Assembly (NCBI GenBank): GCA_023515795.1
Contig: JALGPX010000014.1
Location: 277,568 to 341,567 of the forward strand
Direction: 5' to 3'
DNA: 64,000 nucleotides
From: Amoeboaphelidium occidentale
Lineage: Eukaryota; Aphelidiomycota; Aphelidea
Translations under genes and position numbers: made by a program
Notes under the pieces: generated by a model
The model's input: only the letters and a program-made list of their open reading frames with translations
Told to the model about the DNA's origin: nothing
Database searches by the model: none
In this document: in pieces, positions 1 to 10,572 of the stretch
How positions within the stretch are numbered: the first letter of the stretch is position 1
Layout: each line of letters opens with the position of its first letter

Positions 1-93
1 CTTCCATCCGTCTGCCTGAGAACTATAAGGATCGAAGCCAAATTCATTCTTGCGATAGTTTCAAAAGAGTGAAGTGATCAAACACAAAGAAGA

Positions 94-1091
94 ATGTCAG
101 ACAAGAATGTCCTCATAGAAATGGGATTCCCTCAAGAATTAGTCGAAAAGGCTTTAAAGTCGACAAATAATTCCGGGCTACAGCCTGCGCTTGACTGGAT
201 AGAGAAATATCAGAATGGGCAGATTGTTGAATCCACCGAGCAAGGCAGCAGCTGTAAGCTTTCAGAATACCTTTGAACAGATCGTTTACCTTTGTAGCTG
301 CTAATAAGGATGAGCACGCTGAGGATTACGTTGTCACCGATGCAGATGCTAAATCCCTCAAATGCGACGACTGCGGTAAATTGCTCAAGTCTCCGGAAGC
401 TGCGCAACTTCATGCCGCGCGCACACAACACACCAACTTTTCTCAGAGCACCGAAGAGATTAAGCCTTTAACGGAAGAAGAGAAAAAGCAAAAGTTGGAG
501 GAACTGAAACAGAGGTTGGTTGAGAAGAAGGCCCAGAAAGCTGCTGAAGAATTGGCTGAGCAGAAGGAAAGGGAGAAACTACGACGCATTAGTGGAAAGG
601 AAATTGTTGAAGCCAAAGAACGGCAAAAGGAAGTGGAAATGAAGAAGGCGGCCGAGCAGAAGAAGAGAGAACAGAGGGAAGAACGTGAGCATAGAGCTCG
701 TGTTAAAGCTCAAATTGAAGCTGATAAACTTGCAAGGGCACAGAAAGCGCAACGAGAGAAAGAAGGGCAGAGTGCTGTTGGTGTTTCGCCTGTTTCAGCT
801 CCTCCAGCTGCTGCATCTAATCAGTCGGATGCTACAGTCTCTTCCAAGGATTTTACAGAAACTAGAATACAAATTCGTGCGCAAGGAAAACCGCCAATGA
901 CGAATAACTTCAAGGCTGATGATAAGTTCAATGCGCTTATTGAATATCTTGGTAAGCAAGGTTTCAGCTCAGGTTCATACACACTTCAAACAACGTTTCC
1001 GCGTAAAACATTCAATGAAACAGACTATAGCAAGACCTTTAAAGATCTTAACTTGGTCCCCTCAGCTGCATTGGTTCTGAGTATGAAATAA
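94..1091 (+). CDS. UBA–zinc finger–UBX domain protein (p97/Cdc48 cofactor)
   Basis: Two exons, 94-253 and 298-1091, joined across a 44-nt intron (GTAAGC...TTGTAG) give 317 aa. An N-terminal UBA domain (about residues 3-40, with MGFP near the start) is followed by a C2H2-type finger (CDDCGK...HAARTQH, about residues 77-100). Next comes a highly charged Lys/Glu coiled coil (about 115-215) and a C-terminal UBX domain beginning near TRIQIR. This order is known from UBX proteins that bind ubiquitin through UBA and Cdc48/p97 through UBX, so I infer a ubiquitin-proteasome or ERAD adaptor role. The first exon's frame closes just after the donor, and the second exon's frame has no ATG before the finger, so splicing is needed. 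The stop lies 27 nt before the next start codon on the same strand. Confidence 0.87.
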
Positions 1092-1118
1092 AACAGATTT
1101 CTGTAAAGTGTTATTCAA

Positions 1119-2092
1119 ATGGTATACAGAAGTTGTTTCAAGGACGATTTGCTAAAGGGATGCGTTGCTCTTGTAACAGGTGGTGCTACGGGAATAGGAA
1201 GAGCAATTGCGTATGACTTGGGTTCACTGGGAGCTACAGTTGTGCTTGCAAGCAGAACAACTGAGAAGTTATCAAAGACTGCAGCAGAGATTCAAAAGAG
1301 CATTGGCTCAAAAGGAACAGTAGATTATGTCAAATTGAACATTAGGTCCAGTGAAGATATTTACGCTGCTATTCAGGAAGTTTTAAAAAGGCACGGAAAG
1401 CTTACGCATTTGGTGAACAACGCTGGCGGACAATTTTTGAGTCCAGCTGAGCTGATATCAGAGAAGGGATGGAAGTCTGTTATAGACCTGAACTTAAATG
1501 GAACTTTTATGATGTGCAAGGCTGCGTTTGAGCTATACATGAAGGAGCACGGTGGTTCAATTGTGAATATCACCGTCGCGAATGCAAACGGGTAAGAACG
1601 AATACGTTTCACACAGTCTAATTAATTTGTAAAAGGTTCCCGTTTATGGCCCATTCAGGAGCCGCAAGAGCTGGAGTTGAGAACATGTCAAAAACTTTGG
1701 CTGTTGAATGGGGCACTTTCGGTGTACGCGTTAATTGTGTTGCTTCAGGCACTCTAATAGGAAGTGGAATGAAGAATTATCCTGTTGAAGCTCAAGTACA
1801 AGTCACAAAAGAAGTTCCACAAAGAACTGTTTTAGGTAGACTTGGAACAGAAGCAGAAATTGCAAGCTGCGTCGTGTTTCTTTGCTCTCCTGCCTCTGCT
1901 TACGTCACAGGTGATACAATTAAGGCTGACGGTGGAATCACATTGCAGAAGTATTTGATGAAATCTGAATCTGAGCCCAGGAATGGTACAATGTTCCTTG
2001 GTTTTGATTCCATAGAAGAGGCAGTTGGAAATGACGCGCCACCAATGTTCAAGGAATTACTACAGAAATATCAACAAAAGTCTAAATTGTAA
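1119..2092 (+). CDS. Peroxisomal trans-2-enoyl-CoA reductase-like SDR (PECR family), active-site variant
   Basis: Exons 1119-1591 and 1636-2092 (44-nt intron, GTAAGA...AAAAG) give 309 aa. The Rossmann motif TGGATGIG and the NNAGGQFLSPAE stretch are typical of peroxisomal trans-2-enoyl-CoA reductase, which reduces 2-enoyl-CoA with NADPH in fatty-acid chain elongation. MKEHGGSIVNI, GFPF and HSGAARAGV also match, the last two lying across the splice junction. The protein ends in SKL, a type 1 peroxisomal targeting signal, as this family does. One oddity: where SDRs carry the catalytic YxxxK, the sequence reads GVENMSK, so Tyr is Glu while Lys is kept. The reductase activity is therefore uncertain. 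2,4-dienoyl-CoA reductases also lack that Tyr, so a change of reaction is possible. Confidence 0.88.
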
Positions 2093-2183
2093 GCCAAGAT
2101 ATCATAAAACTCAGAGCCCTCAATTAATTTTTGTGCCGGATTTGCTATTTGAAACAGCGAACGCGACTTCATTTCTGCACAAG

Positions 2184-3651
2184 ATGCTCTTCGTAAAACG
2201 AAATCCGTTGGTGGATTCTGATGCGTCAAGTAAGCCCTCCAACTATCTTTATAAGCGCTGACATTTCAAGAATACACGAATACCGTAGTGACGGACGAAG
2301 GGAACGAAAAGACCGTCTTCTTCACGCCTTTTGATGAGTTCCGGAAGAACATTGAGCAAGATGCGTTGAGTTCTTATAAGAAACCTTCAAAGTTCGATAT
2401 GGATTCCGTTGCCTTGGCTACGAAGGGTAAGTCACAAAGTGTAAGCAACTGAGGCCTTTTATAGAAATTATGGCTAAAGTCAAAACTGCGGCGCAAAAGG
2501 CAGGAGCAGAAACTATCGCATCTCCCGTGAAGACATTAAGCTTTGGACTTTTCAATGACGCACCGAAGGATATCAAAGAGAAGCAGTTAGAGGCGTGGAA
2601 GAAGTCTGGGCTACTTGAGCATAGCGGCGTTTGGGATCAAAAAGTGGCTGCGAAAGTGGCGTTGGCTCACGGGGTTCCATCAGAATTACGGCCAGAGCTT
2701 TGGAAGAAGTTTGCTGGTAATGCGTTGAATGCCACTCCGGAACTGTTCAAGATATTTCATGGTCATGCTACAGATTTAGTTCTGCCTGTGAGCACTGCTG
2801 AGGCTGATAAAAGCGAGGAATTTGAAGAAGTTAGTTTAGTTGAAGCTGATGATGATGTCTTTGATACTGCCTCCGACTCAACAATAACGCCTGAAAAAGT
2901 AGACAAGCTGAATAATTCTGAGAACAGAAAAATGCTGGGCAATGAAAAGTCTGTGTGTTTGATATCTGTCGATTTACCTCGCACTTCCTCCAACACCCAA
3001 TTGCTAAACACAGATGATAATCAATCTCAAGCAACCACAAAAGAAAAGAAATTGAAAATGAAAGAAGCTCTGGAAGCTTATGTTTGTTATAGGCCTGATT
3101 TAGGATATGTTCAAGGGATGTCGTACTTAGCCCAAGTCTTTGCTTCAATCGATCAGTATGAGGCTTACGATGTATTTCTGTGTATGGCAAATGTATTGAA
3201 CAGAGAATGCTTAAGAACGTTTTATTCAATGAACCGAGAACAGTTAGATGTTTACTTCAGTTTGTTCAATTTATACTTCAAAGAACATAACCTTCCGCTG
3301 TACAATCACTTTAAGGAAATTGGCATTGAAGCGGAACTGTTTCTGCTTGAATGGATTCTGACATTATTTTCTCAAGTACTCCAGCTGAATGTTTGTTACA
3401 AAGTCTGGGATTGCTTGCTTGCTTCTGGAGACAGTTTTTTATTCAGAGTTTCTATTGCAATTCTTCAAGTTCTCTCTCCTCATTTACTCAGGATGTCATT
3501 TGAAGAAGCTGCATCATGGCTTACAAGAGCAAACATGGAAATATCTCTGCTGTTGGGAGAAGATGCTTTGTTTACTGCCATAAAAAACACCAAGATCTCC
3601 AAGACGAAATATCGTATTTTGCTGAACGAATTCAAAAGTAAATCCAAATAA
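2184..3651 (+). CDS. TBC domain Rab GTPase-activating protein (TBC1D12/14-like)
   Basis: Three exons, 2184-2229, 2271-2426 and 2465-3651, with introns of 41 and 38 nt, give 462 aa. Both early joins keep the frame and carry GTAAGC or GTAAGT donors. The TBC domain starts at GVPSELRPELWKKFAGN. It has the arginine-finger segment VDLPRT and the glutamine-finger segment YVQGMSYLA, so the dual-finger GAP mechanism should work. The later segments (VWDCLLASGDSFLFR) resemble TBC1D12/TBC1D14, GAPs linked to Rab11 and recycling endosomes or autophagy. Between the first TBC motif and the arginine finger lies an acidic, low-complexity insert of about 70 residues, longer than usual. The stop codon is separated by only 4 nt from the end of the convergent gene. 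Confidence 0.85.
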
Positions 3652-3655
3652 ATAT

Positions 3656-4821
3656 TCAGTCCTGCAAGCTTTGATAATTTGCATGTCCTCTCATCCTATT
3701 AAAACAATATTGTGCTTTGCTGAAAAGCCATTGATCAATCTGTTCATCTTGGCTTTTCAAGCTGAAACTCAAGTTAACCAACAAGAAGCCGCAGACAACA
3801 AAGAAAGACCCAATAATATACCCAACAGTCAGCTTTAATCCCAGGAAAATATCGAATACGAGTACAACTGGTGTCATTAGAGATAATCCAACTGTTGCAA
3901 CAAGTGGAGAAGTCAGCAACGAAGCTCTCAACCATAAAAATTCTGACAGTGCAGTTCCCAAGAGCCCGTTAAGAACGAGTAAAATCCAAGTTCTGCTACC
4001 AGCCGGCCACGAGAAATGCTCTATCCCTATTGCATCAAAGAGAAAGAATAATGGCCAAAACAATAGGAAATTGAATACACCAACTAAACCAAAGAAAAGC
4101 ATCATAGATACCCTCGACTCATCCTTGATTTTAATCTTCAGCAGCGTTATGTAAATTGCATAAGAAAAAGCGCTTCCCAATGACATTAAATTACCAACCC
4201 AACTGTTTGACTTGTCGTTTTGAGGATTGTCCTCTGAAGACCTGCGCGTATTTGATGTAGCAACCAGTACTACGCCAACTACAGAAAACACAACAGCCAG
4301 TATACGTGTTGAGCTAAGACGTTCAATTTTTACTAGAACACCAGCTAGTAAAGTCCATATAGAGGAAGTTGAAGCAAGAATCGTCGTGCTTGTAACCAAA
4401 GTCAGAGAATAAGACATGTTATTCAGAAAATTCGCAATGAACCATATACAGCAGAATTGAAGGCTTAGAAGCGCAGTATTTTTAACAGAAAGCTTTTCTT
4501 GGGGCTCATCCAATACAGGCACTAAATCTTCTTCCAGACTACCACTGGCATCAACACCATTCACTAGCTCGCTCTGTTCCTTCTCAGCACATTTAGACAA
4601 CCCATGTCCCAAAAGAAATACGCTGAAACACGTCGTATTTAGGAAAGTTGCAAAAAATGGCTTATTATAATCCGTTTGGAACAAATGCTACAGAGGTTCA
4701 GCATGATTCCTTTGCAGACGTTTACCTCCATTAGAAAAGCAGCTGATGCCCACAGAAAAACGACACAACCGATGCATAGAATTCCCATAAGATGCCTACG
4801 ACGTTCTTTTCCCAAAAGCAT
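3656..4821 (-). CDS. Drug/metabolite transporter, SLC35F5-like
   Basis: Exons 4821-4726 and 4687-3656 on the minus strand (38-nt intron, GTAAAC...CTGTAG) give 375 aa. The protein has about ten hydrophobic helices and the family stretch YNKPFFATFLNT just after the splice junction, as in SLC35F5 and yeast Yml018c-type vacuolar or Golgi transporters. The paired EamA-like repeats are visible: FIANFLNNMSYSLT...ASTSSIWTL, then the second half from VGNLMSLGSAFSYAIY. A polar loop of about 45 residues after TM2 is rich in Glu and Ser. Substrate is unknown for most members. The gene lies 23 nt downstream of the lipocalin gene on the same strand and converges on the TBC gene. Confidence 0.82.
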
Positions 4822-4844
4822 TGATTTTATTACGTCACTTTACG

Positions 4845-5462
4845 TTACTGATTTGTCTCAAAAGGATATTGACAGCCTTTGTGGTCAACCTTGATAAGAA
4901 TCGAAGTATCATAGCCCAAGTCTTCCAAGCGCTGTCTCATCTCCTGGACCCATTCAGCTGGAGGGTTTGGCATTCTTGTGAATAACCATAAGCCTGAGTT
5001 ATTGAAAAATGTCCCAGTCTTGCAACGACCATCCTTGCCTTTCTTAGTTGGCAAGCCGCCTGACACGATCATCCAGTCGTAAGTTTCTTGGTTGCCACGC
5101 GGATAAGTGTCAATAACCCAATAAGGCCCACGAATGAATCTAGGCATGTACTTAAACCCTACCAACCAGTGACTTGGATTTCCCATGTCTTCAATAATAC
5201 CATGCAACTTAGCTGAACCTTCCTTGCCATCAACGGTATCAATGTTCCATGTTGTCGTCATGAAAAGCGTGTCAGAACCGTCCACAGTGTAACGATCTAC
5301 GACGCAGAACATTTCATTGGGCTTTTGGTAAATGACAGACATCTGCTCCTGAGAATACCACGGGCTTTGAATGAATGCGCTTAAATTCAATTGTGGAACG
5401 TAAGATACGTTTGGTGGAGGGCATTGAAGCGCTGCGAACAATAATTGTTGTAATAGTTGCAT
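4845..5462 (-). CDS. Secreted lipocalin-like protein
   Basis: A single-exon ORF of 205 aa. The first 14 residues are hydrophobic (LLQQLLFAALQC) and look like a short signal peptide. The remainder has a lipocalin layout: an early SPWYSQEQM strand, a central GPYWVIDTYP strand and a late GLWLFTRMPNPP strand, then a short helix and a Cys near the end (DHKGC). These match the order of conserved regions in apolipoprotein D or bacterial Blc-type lipocalins, which carry small hydrophobic ligands in a beta-barrel. The ligand cannot be told. The family call is moderately sure, as the GxW motif near the start is replaced by SPW. Confidence 0.6.
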   Translation of the reverse strand: MQLLQQLLFAALQCPPPNVSYVPQLNLSAFIQSPWYSQEQMSVIYQKPNEMFCVVDRYTVDGSDTLFMTTTWNIDTVDGKEGSAKLHGIIEDMGNPSHWLVGFKYMPRFIRGPYWVIDTYPRGNQETYDWMIVSGGLPTKKGKDGRCKTGTFFNNSGLWLFTRMPNPPAEWVQEMRQRLEDLGYDTSILIKVDHKGCQYPFETNQ

Positions 5463-5566
5463 GATTCCGGTAAACGGAGAGTTTCAGGTGAGGCTTTGAG
5501 TTTACACGCGGTCTGGCTCCCACGGTTCATAAAGATAACATTAAAACTAAATTAACGACATATTTA

Positions 5567-6859
5567 TTATTTCTCTGTATTTCTTTTGCGTTCTTGCTGC
5601 TCAACAATCTCCATGGCACTGATCAGACTGCCAAATATCACAGGATTAGAGCCATCATCGTTAGCGCTTTGCGCAGGTGAAGAGTCAAATCGTTGCCTCT
5701 CTGTTGTAGAATTATAAGGTGAAGACACATTTTCTTGTTCTGCAATATTGGACGCAGATAAATTAGGTGGAGATTGTGCATAATTACTCAAAGCATAACT
5801 TGGCCTCTGCGGAATTACAGACTGTTCACCAAGAGCTTCTCCCGTATATTTCCAATACTTTTCCTTCTGATACTGCGGTAGATAGTCCGGTGCTTCAGTA
5901 TTGACAAAGAAGTCGTTTGAACTTAATCTTGCCCTCATTAGAACTTTAAGTCTCGATGATAAACACTCTAAGAATGGATACTCTGTAAGAACTTTGTCAT
6001 GTATCATATTGAGCGTTGATATTCCGTGTTTAGACATCATCCGTATCAATAGTTCATCAACAACTTCTGGCGATAACCATCTTTTTCGATCTGCTTGGCT
6101 CAGGCCCAATTGACTTGTAGATTGCGAGTGTGATAAGACAACATTAGGAATGCTGATATTAGAATTTGCTCGTGACATGCTGTTCGGCGTGAAGCTGTTG
6201 GGCGTGTGATGTTGTTGTTGTTGTTGTTGTAACATGTGATGATCAACTGTTTGCATCTTCAGCTGATTTAATTTTGCCTGTAGCTCTTCTGTATTCAGCC
6301 CAACTAAGTCTTGGCTTAATTTAAACTTAACAGAAACATTTTTCTGTTCAGCATCCAGCCCTTCAAATTCATAAATTCGATCGCTATTGCCCTCAGAGGT
6401 CGCAGGCAATTCAGGCAGCACGCAAAATCCATCAAAATACGGCGTATCCTTCCCATTAACTGAAAAAAATAAAATTTTCCACTAGAAGAATTATAAATAA
6501 CCTTTTATAGGACAACTGCAGTGATAAAGTAACTGGCCAGTCTCAATGTGCAATCCAATAATCAACTGGAACCGTAGCTCAGGCACGCAAACCCAATTAC
6601 ACAGACTTCCAAAAAGCCACGGGAAAGGGCTCATCACATGTCCATTAGGAACTGGCGATGGTATTGGGCTTATACTAACTGAGCCACAGGTCACTGTCCA
6701 AGTTCCACTCGATCTTGAACTCTCCACAGTGATTGAGCCAAGAATTATTTGTTTAGCTCCACCTGCTTCTCCTCCTCCTCCTCCTGCTGCTGTTGTCGTA
6801 CTCTTTGTCGTCTGGTCTGAATCGATACGCATTGCGACCGAAGGGTTAATCGATTCCAT
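5567..6859 (-). CDS. Unrecognised protein with polyglutamine tract
   Basis: Exons 6859-6502 and 6459-5567 (42-nt intron, GTTATT...TTTCAG) give 416 aa from the first ATG in frame. I do not recognise the family. The N-terminal third is beta-like with a Gly run (AAGGGGGEAGG) and ends in a Cys-containing segment (YHCSCPIK) cut by the intron. A Gln run followed by His (QQQQQQHH) sits near 6210-6235. A helical block (SPEVVDELLIRMMSKHGIS...) and a Ser/Asn-rich tail follow. The open frame extends upstream of this ATG without a stop back to about 6926. A possible extra 5' exon at 6970-6953 with a 27-nt intron would add MRPWEL and GKFQTAQSFLAERFLDILR, so the true start may lie further up. Confidence 0.6.
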
Positions 6860-7268
6860 TCCAGAGTGTCTCAAAATATCCAAAAATCGTTCTGCTAAAA
6901 AGCTTTGTGCTGTTTGAAATTTCCCCTTGATAGCGTTTCAGCGTAACGTAACAAGTTCCCAGGGGCGCATTAAGACTTAATGTTTTTGATGTGTATGTTG
7001 AGATGCGGGTTCAGATGTTGTTGCGAATACTTGCCGTCGTAAATTACAGTGATCACGCTGGAGGCGGTAATGTAAGAGAACCCTACGCTTTTACCATCGA
7101 TTACCCCTCGATTCCTCCGCGCGCTGAACCATCAGCTGTTGAGATATGATCTATCGCTTTATGATCATAATCTCTGCAACTCATATCCGTTGCGCCAATT
7201 GGCTGATTCAAGTCAAGATCAACGTCTAACAAAATCTTTCATCTCTTCAAGCGATTCTCTTCAGCTTA
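6860..7268. other. Divergent intergenic region
   Basis: This 0.4-kb stretch separates the minus-strand polyQ gene from the plus-strand ERO1 gene, so it should hold both promoters. The left 110 bases are probably partly coding on the minus strand: an open frame continues the polyQ protein upstream. On the plus strand an open frame of about 70 codons ends at TGA near 7147, but it has no family resemblance. I see no tRNA-like cloverleaf, repeat or strong hairpin. Confidence 0.4.
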
Positions 7269-8759
7269 ATGAAACGAACGCATTTCTCAGCACCCTCTGC
7301 TTCTTCTTCTGTATCTTCGATATCATCTCATACTAATGGATTCTTTGCGACGGGGACGTCGAAGCTGATTGTGCTTTTGAGCTTGACTTGCTTACTTCTA
7401 TCTTCATTGGTGGTTACAAATGAAGCACTTCCGGAGAATTACTGTAGACTAAGTGGAATAGTAAAAGATACTTTAGTGGATTACGAAAAGCTGGACAATA
7501 TCAATGAGAAAGTGTATGTTCACTTGAAGGAGTTGATGCACACAGAGTTCTTTCGATATTACAAGGTATGTTTAGATTGTTCTTATGAAGATTCTTACCT
7601 TTTATAGTTGGATTTGAATAAAGAATGTCCATTCTGGCCTGAACCGTTCTTGTGCACGAATCGAGACTGTTCCGTTAAAGTTCTGGACAATGCACATCTG
7701 CACTTACGAGAACACTGGGAAGAAGAGAGCCACTTTGGCAATGTTGATCTCGGCAAATTGACTTATTCTTCTGTTAAGAAGTCTTCACCCTTCTCGTCAC
7801 ACTGCGATCAGTCTGAGAGTGATTTTTGTGTTCAGGAGGATCTGGACAGCGAGAGCGCTGTATATGTAGACCTCATAATGAATCCAGAGAGGTTTACAGG
7901 ATATTCCGGAGATTCTTCTTGGCGTGTATGGAAATCTATTTACGAACAGAACTGTTTTAAATTTGTATATGGGGAACAAAAGTCAATGGCTGATATAACA
8001 CTATTGGCTCCACAGGATGACGTCTGTCTAGAAAAACGAGCATTCTATAAGGTTGTTTCAGGGCTGCACTCTTCCATCTCTACACATCTATGTGAACAGT
8101 GGCTTAACAAAACCACCGGAACATGGCAACCTAATCTGGATTGCTTTCATACAAAAGTAGCCGAGTATCCAGATAGACTGAAGAATATGTACTTCTTGTA
8201 TACTATTATTGCAGAGGCTGTTGCTTCCTTAAAGGATAAGCTGCATGATTACACTTTTTGTCACGCTAACAAGATGGAGAACATGAAAACTAAATCCCTC
8301 CTAGAGAATATTATCTCTGATTTATCGGCTTCTTATCCTTTGCTAGAAGAAGATAAAATGTTCAATGGTAATCAAATGTTGCTGGCAGATTTCAAATTGC
8401 ATTTCCGGAATATTTCTCGAATTATGGACTGTGTCGGTTGTGAGAAGTGTAGACTTTGGGGTAAAATACAAATAAGTGGAATAGGCACAGCTATGAAAAT
8501 CTTATTTTCTAATGAGGAGACAGATGGGCCTCTAAGACTGCGACGAAGTGAACTTGTTGCACTGTTCAATGCGTACACAAGAATCGCAGAGTCGATCGAT
8601 GCTGTGGAAATATTTAGAAACTTATACAAGGAACGTTGGGATCAAGTCAAAGAGAACGAAAGGAATAATAGCTTCGTTTCAGAATGGTACTCATATGTCG
8701 TTTCAAGGATCTCATCACCAACAACTTTAGTAGACTTATATCGAAAACTGTTCAAATGA
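7269..8759 (+). CDS. ERO1: ER oxidoreductin 1 (Ero1 thiol oxidase)
   Basis: Exons 7269-7565 and 7608-8759 (42-nt intron, GTATGT...TTATAG) give 482 aa. An N-terminal hydrophobic segment (IVLLSLTCLLLSSLVV, about residues 34-49) serves as signal or anchor for the ER lumen. Family marks include CPFWPEPFLCTNRDC just after the splice junction, the FAD-pocket stretch NPERFTGYSG, and the catalytic CxxCxxC in GCEKCRLWGKIQ followed by GTAMKILF. Ero1 reoxidises protein disulfide isomerase using FAD and passes electrons to oxygen, driving disulfide formation. Length is in the usual range. The short Ser-rich stretch before the hydrophobic segment is unusual for a cleaved signal peptide. Confidence 0.95.
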
Positions 8760-8911
8760 TAGTAATAAACATCGTTCATAATTACTTGGGAACTTTCTGT
8801 GGTGCGGCAACTGTTAAAATTCTGCGTGGCTTTTCGTTGGGTCAAAATTGTGGCTTTTCTGGCGAAAGTTCAAACTGACCCAAAAATAGATTTCTGCTTA
8901 GTGCCTTAGCG

Positions 8912-10553
8912 ATGAGCTCATTCCAATTACCCACTACCAAAGGAGGCACTCTCTCCAGAAAGAGTAAAGCTCCAACTATGAATGAACCTACGGGTAAAGA
9001 GATAAGAAATGCTTTGAAGGAGGGATGGATAACGAAGCAAGGAAACTGTAATGATATCATTGATCCTATCCAAGAACCTCTAACTGATGCGCCTGTGTAG
9101 ATATCAAAAATTGGCGACCTCGATGGTGTCAATTATTCGATGGAATGCTTGTGTATTATAAAGAACCTACGGTGGAACCTGTTCCTACAAACTTCTTCAT
9201 GCTGGCTGGTTGTTCCGTTGGTCCCTACGAGAAAGTTGGACCAGGATGTTTTGAACTAGTTATGGCGAATGGAGAACGAAGGTACATGCAAGCGCAGTCG
9301 AAAGTTGAAAGGGATGAATGGATAAAGGCCATCAGAGACGCCGGAAATAAGCGACCTCTCTCTGTGGCGTTCGGTGATTCTGTGACTAAATCAGTGTCGG
9401 TAGCTTCCATAACAGACTTACCAGGTTCTATAAAACCATTCGATAAGCTGAAACCAGATGACTTTAACTTTTTGAAAGTGCTCGGGTAATTACTTCTATG
9501 ACTTCTGATTGTGTAGCAAAGGAAACTACGGAAAAGTTATGCTTTCTACTCTGAAAGAAGGAGATGGCCGTTACTACGCTGTTAAGGTCATTAAAAAGAC
9601 GAGTCTTATTGACGAAGAATCGCTTGAACATGTTTTAAGTGAAAATCGAGTGCTGCAAACTCTTGATCATCCGTTCCTAGTAAGACTTTATTGTTCCTTT
9701 CAAACTGAAGATCGTTTGTATTTCGTTATGGAATTCGTTGCAGGCGGTGAATTATTCTTCCATATTGGCAGAGAAAAGAAGTTCTCTGAGGATCGCGTTC
9801 GTTTTTATAGCGCAGAAATTTTATGTGCTCTACATTATCTTCATTCAAAAGGTGTTGTATACAGAGATTTAAAACTGGAGAATCTGCTACTAGACGAAGA
9901 TGGTCACATTAAGATAACAGATTTTGGTTTAGTCAAAGAAGGTATTGGTTATGAAGACACCACATCCACATTTTGTGGTACTCCAGAGTATTTAGGTAAC
10001 TTTTCTGATTTCAGTTTAACAATTTGTAGCTCCCGAAATTCTAGAAGAAGAAAATTATGGTCGCTCGGTCGACTGGTGGGCTCTGGGTGTTGTAATGTAC
10101 GAATTGTTGTGCGGTAGACCACCGTTTGGCGCAACTTCTAATATGGAAAAGCTGTTTGCAAATATTCTAAATCAGCCAATTAATTTCCCTCCATCTTTAT
10201 CGCCGGAAGCTCGTCTGATATTGGAAAATTTGCTTGAGCGAGACTATACTAAGAGAATCGGTCACGGTCCCAAAGATGGAGAAGAAGTTATGGCTCATCC
10301 ATTCTTTGCCGCTATTAATTTCACAAAGTTGATGAAGAAGGAGCTAGAGCCTCCTTTCAAACCTCAGGTTAAGACACCAACAGATGTTGGTAATTTCGAT
10401 AAGGAGTTCACGAACTTGCCTCCAGTTTTGACTCCTATCATGGAGAATGATCACTTCAAGACTGCATCTGATGTTAAAGATATCAAATTACAAGACTTTT
10501 CATTTGTTGGAGATCCTTCATTCCTTTCAAAGAAGACACAACAGCACGAATAA
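8912..10553 (+). CDS. PH-domain AGC kinase, Akt/PKB-like
   Basis: Four exons, 8912-9047, 9101-9485, 9517-9995 and 10030-10553, with introns of 53, 31 and 34 nt, give 507 aa. The PH domain (about residues 37-140) contains [12 protein letters not shown] across the first splice, very close to the phosphoinositide-binding loop of Akt. The kinase has a Gly-loop (GKGNYGKV), [17 protein letters not shown] and the activation segment [12 protein letters not shown], in which the third splice lies. The sequence after it ([16 protein letters not shown]) is typical of Akt. The C-tail ends near LQDFSF, a degenerate hydrophobic motif. I infer PI3K-dependent membrane recruitment and PDK1/TORC2 phosphorylation by analogy. 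The gene converges with SAC1, 19 nt away. Confidence 0.9.
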
Positions 10554-10572
10554 ATCTTACGATCAGTATATT

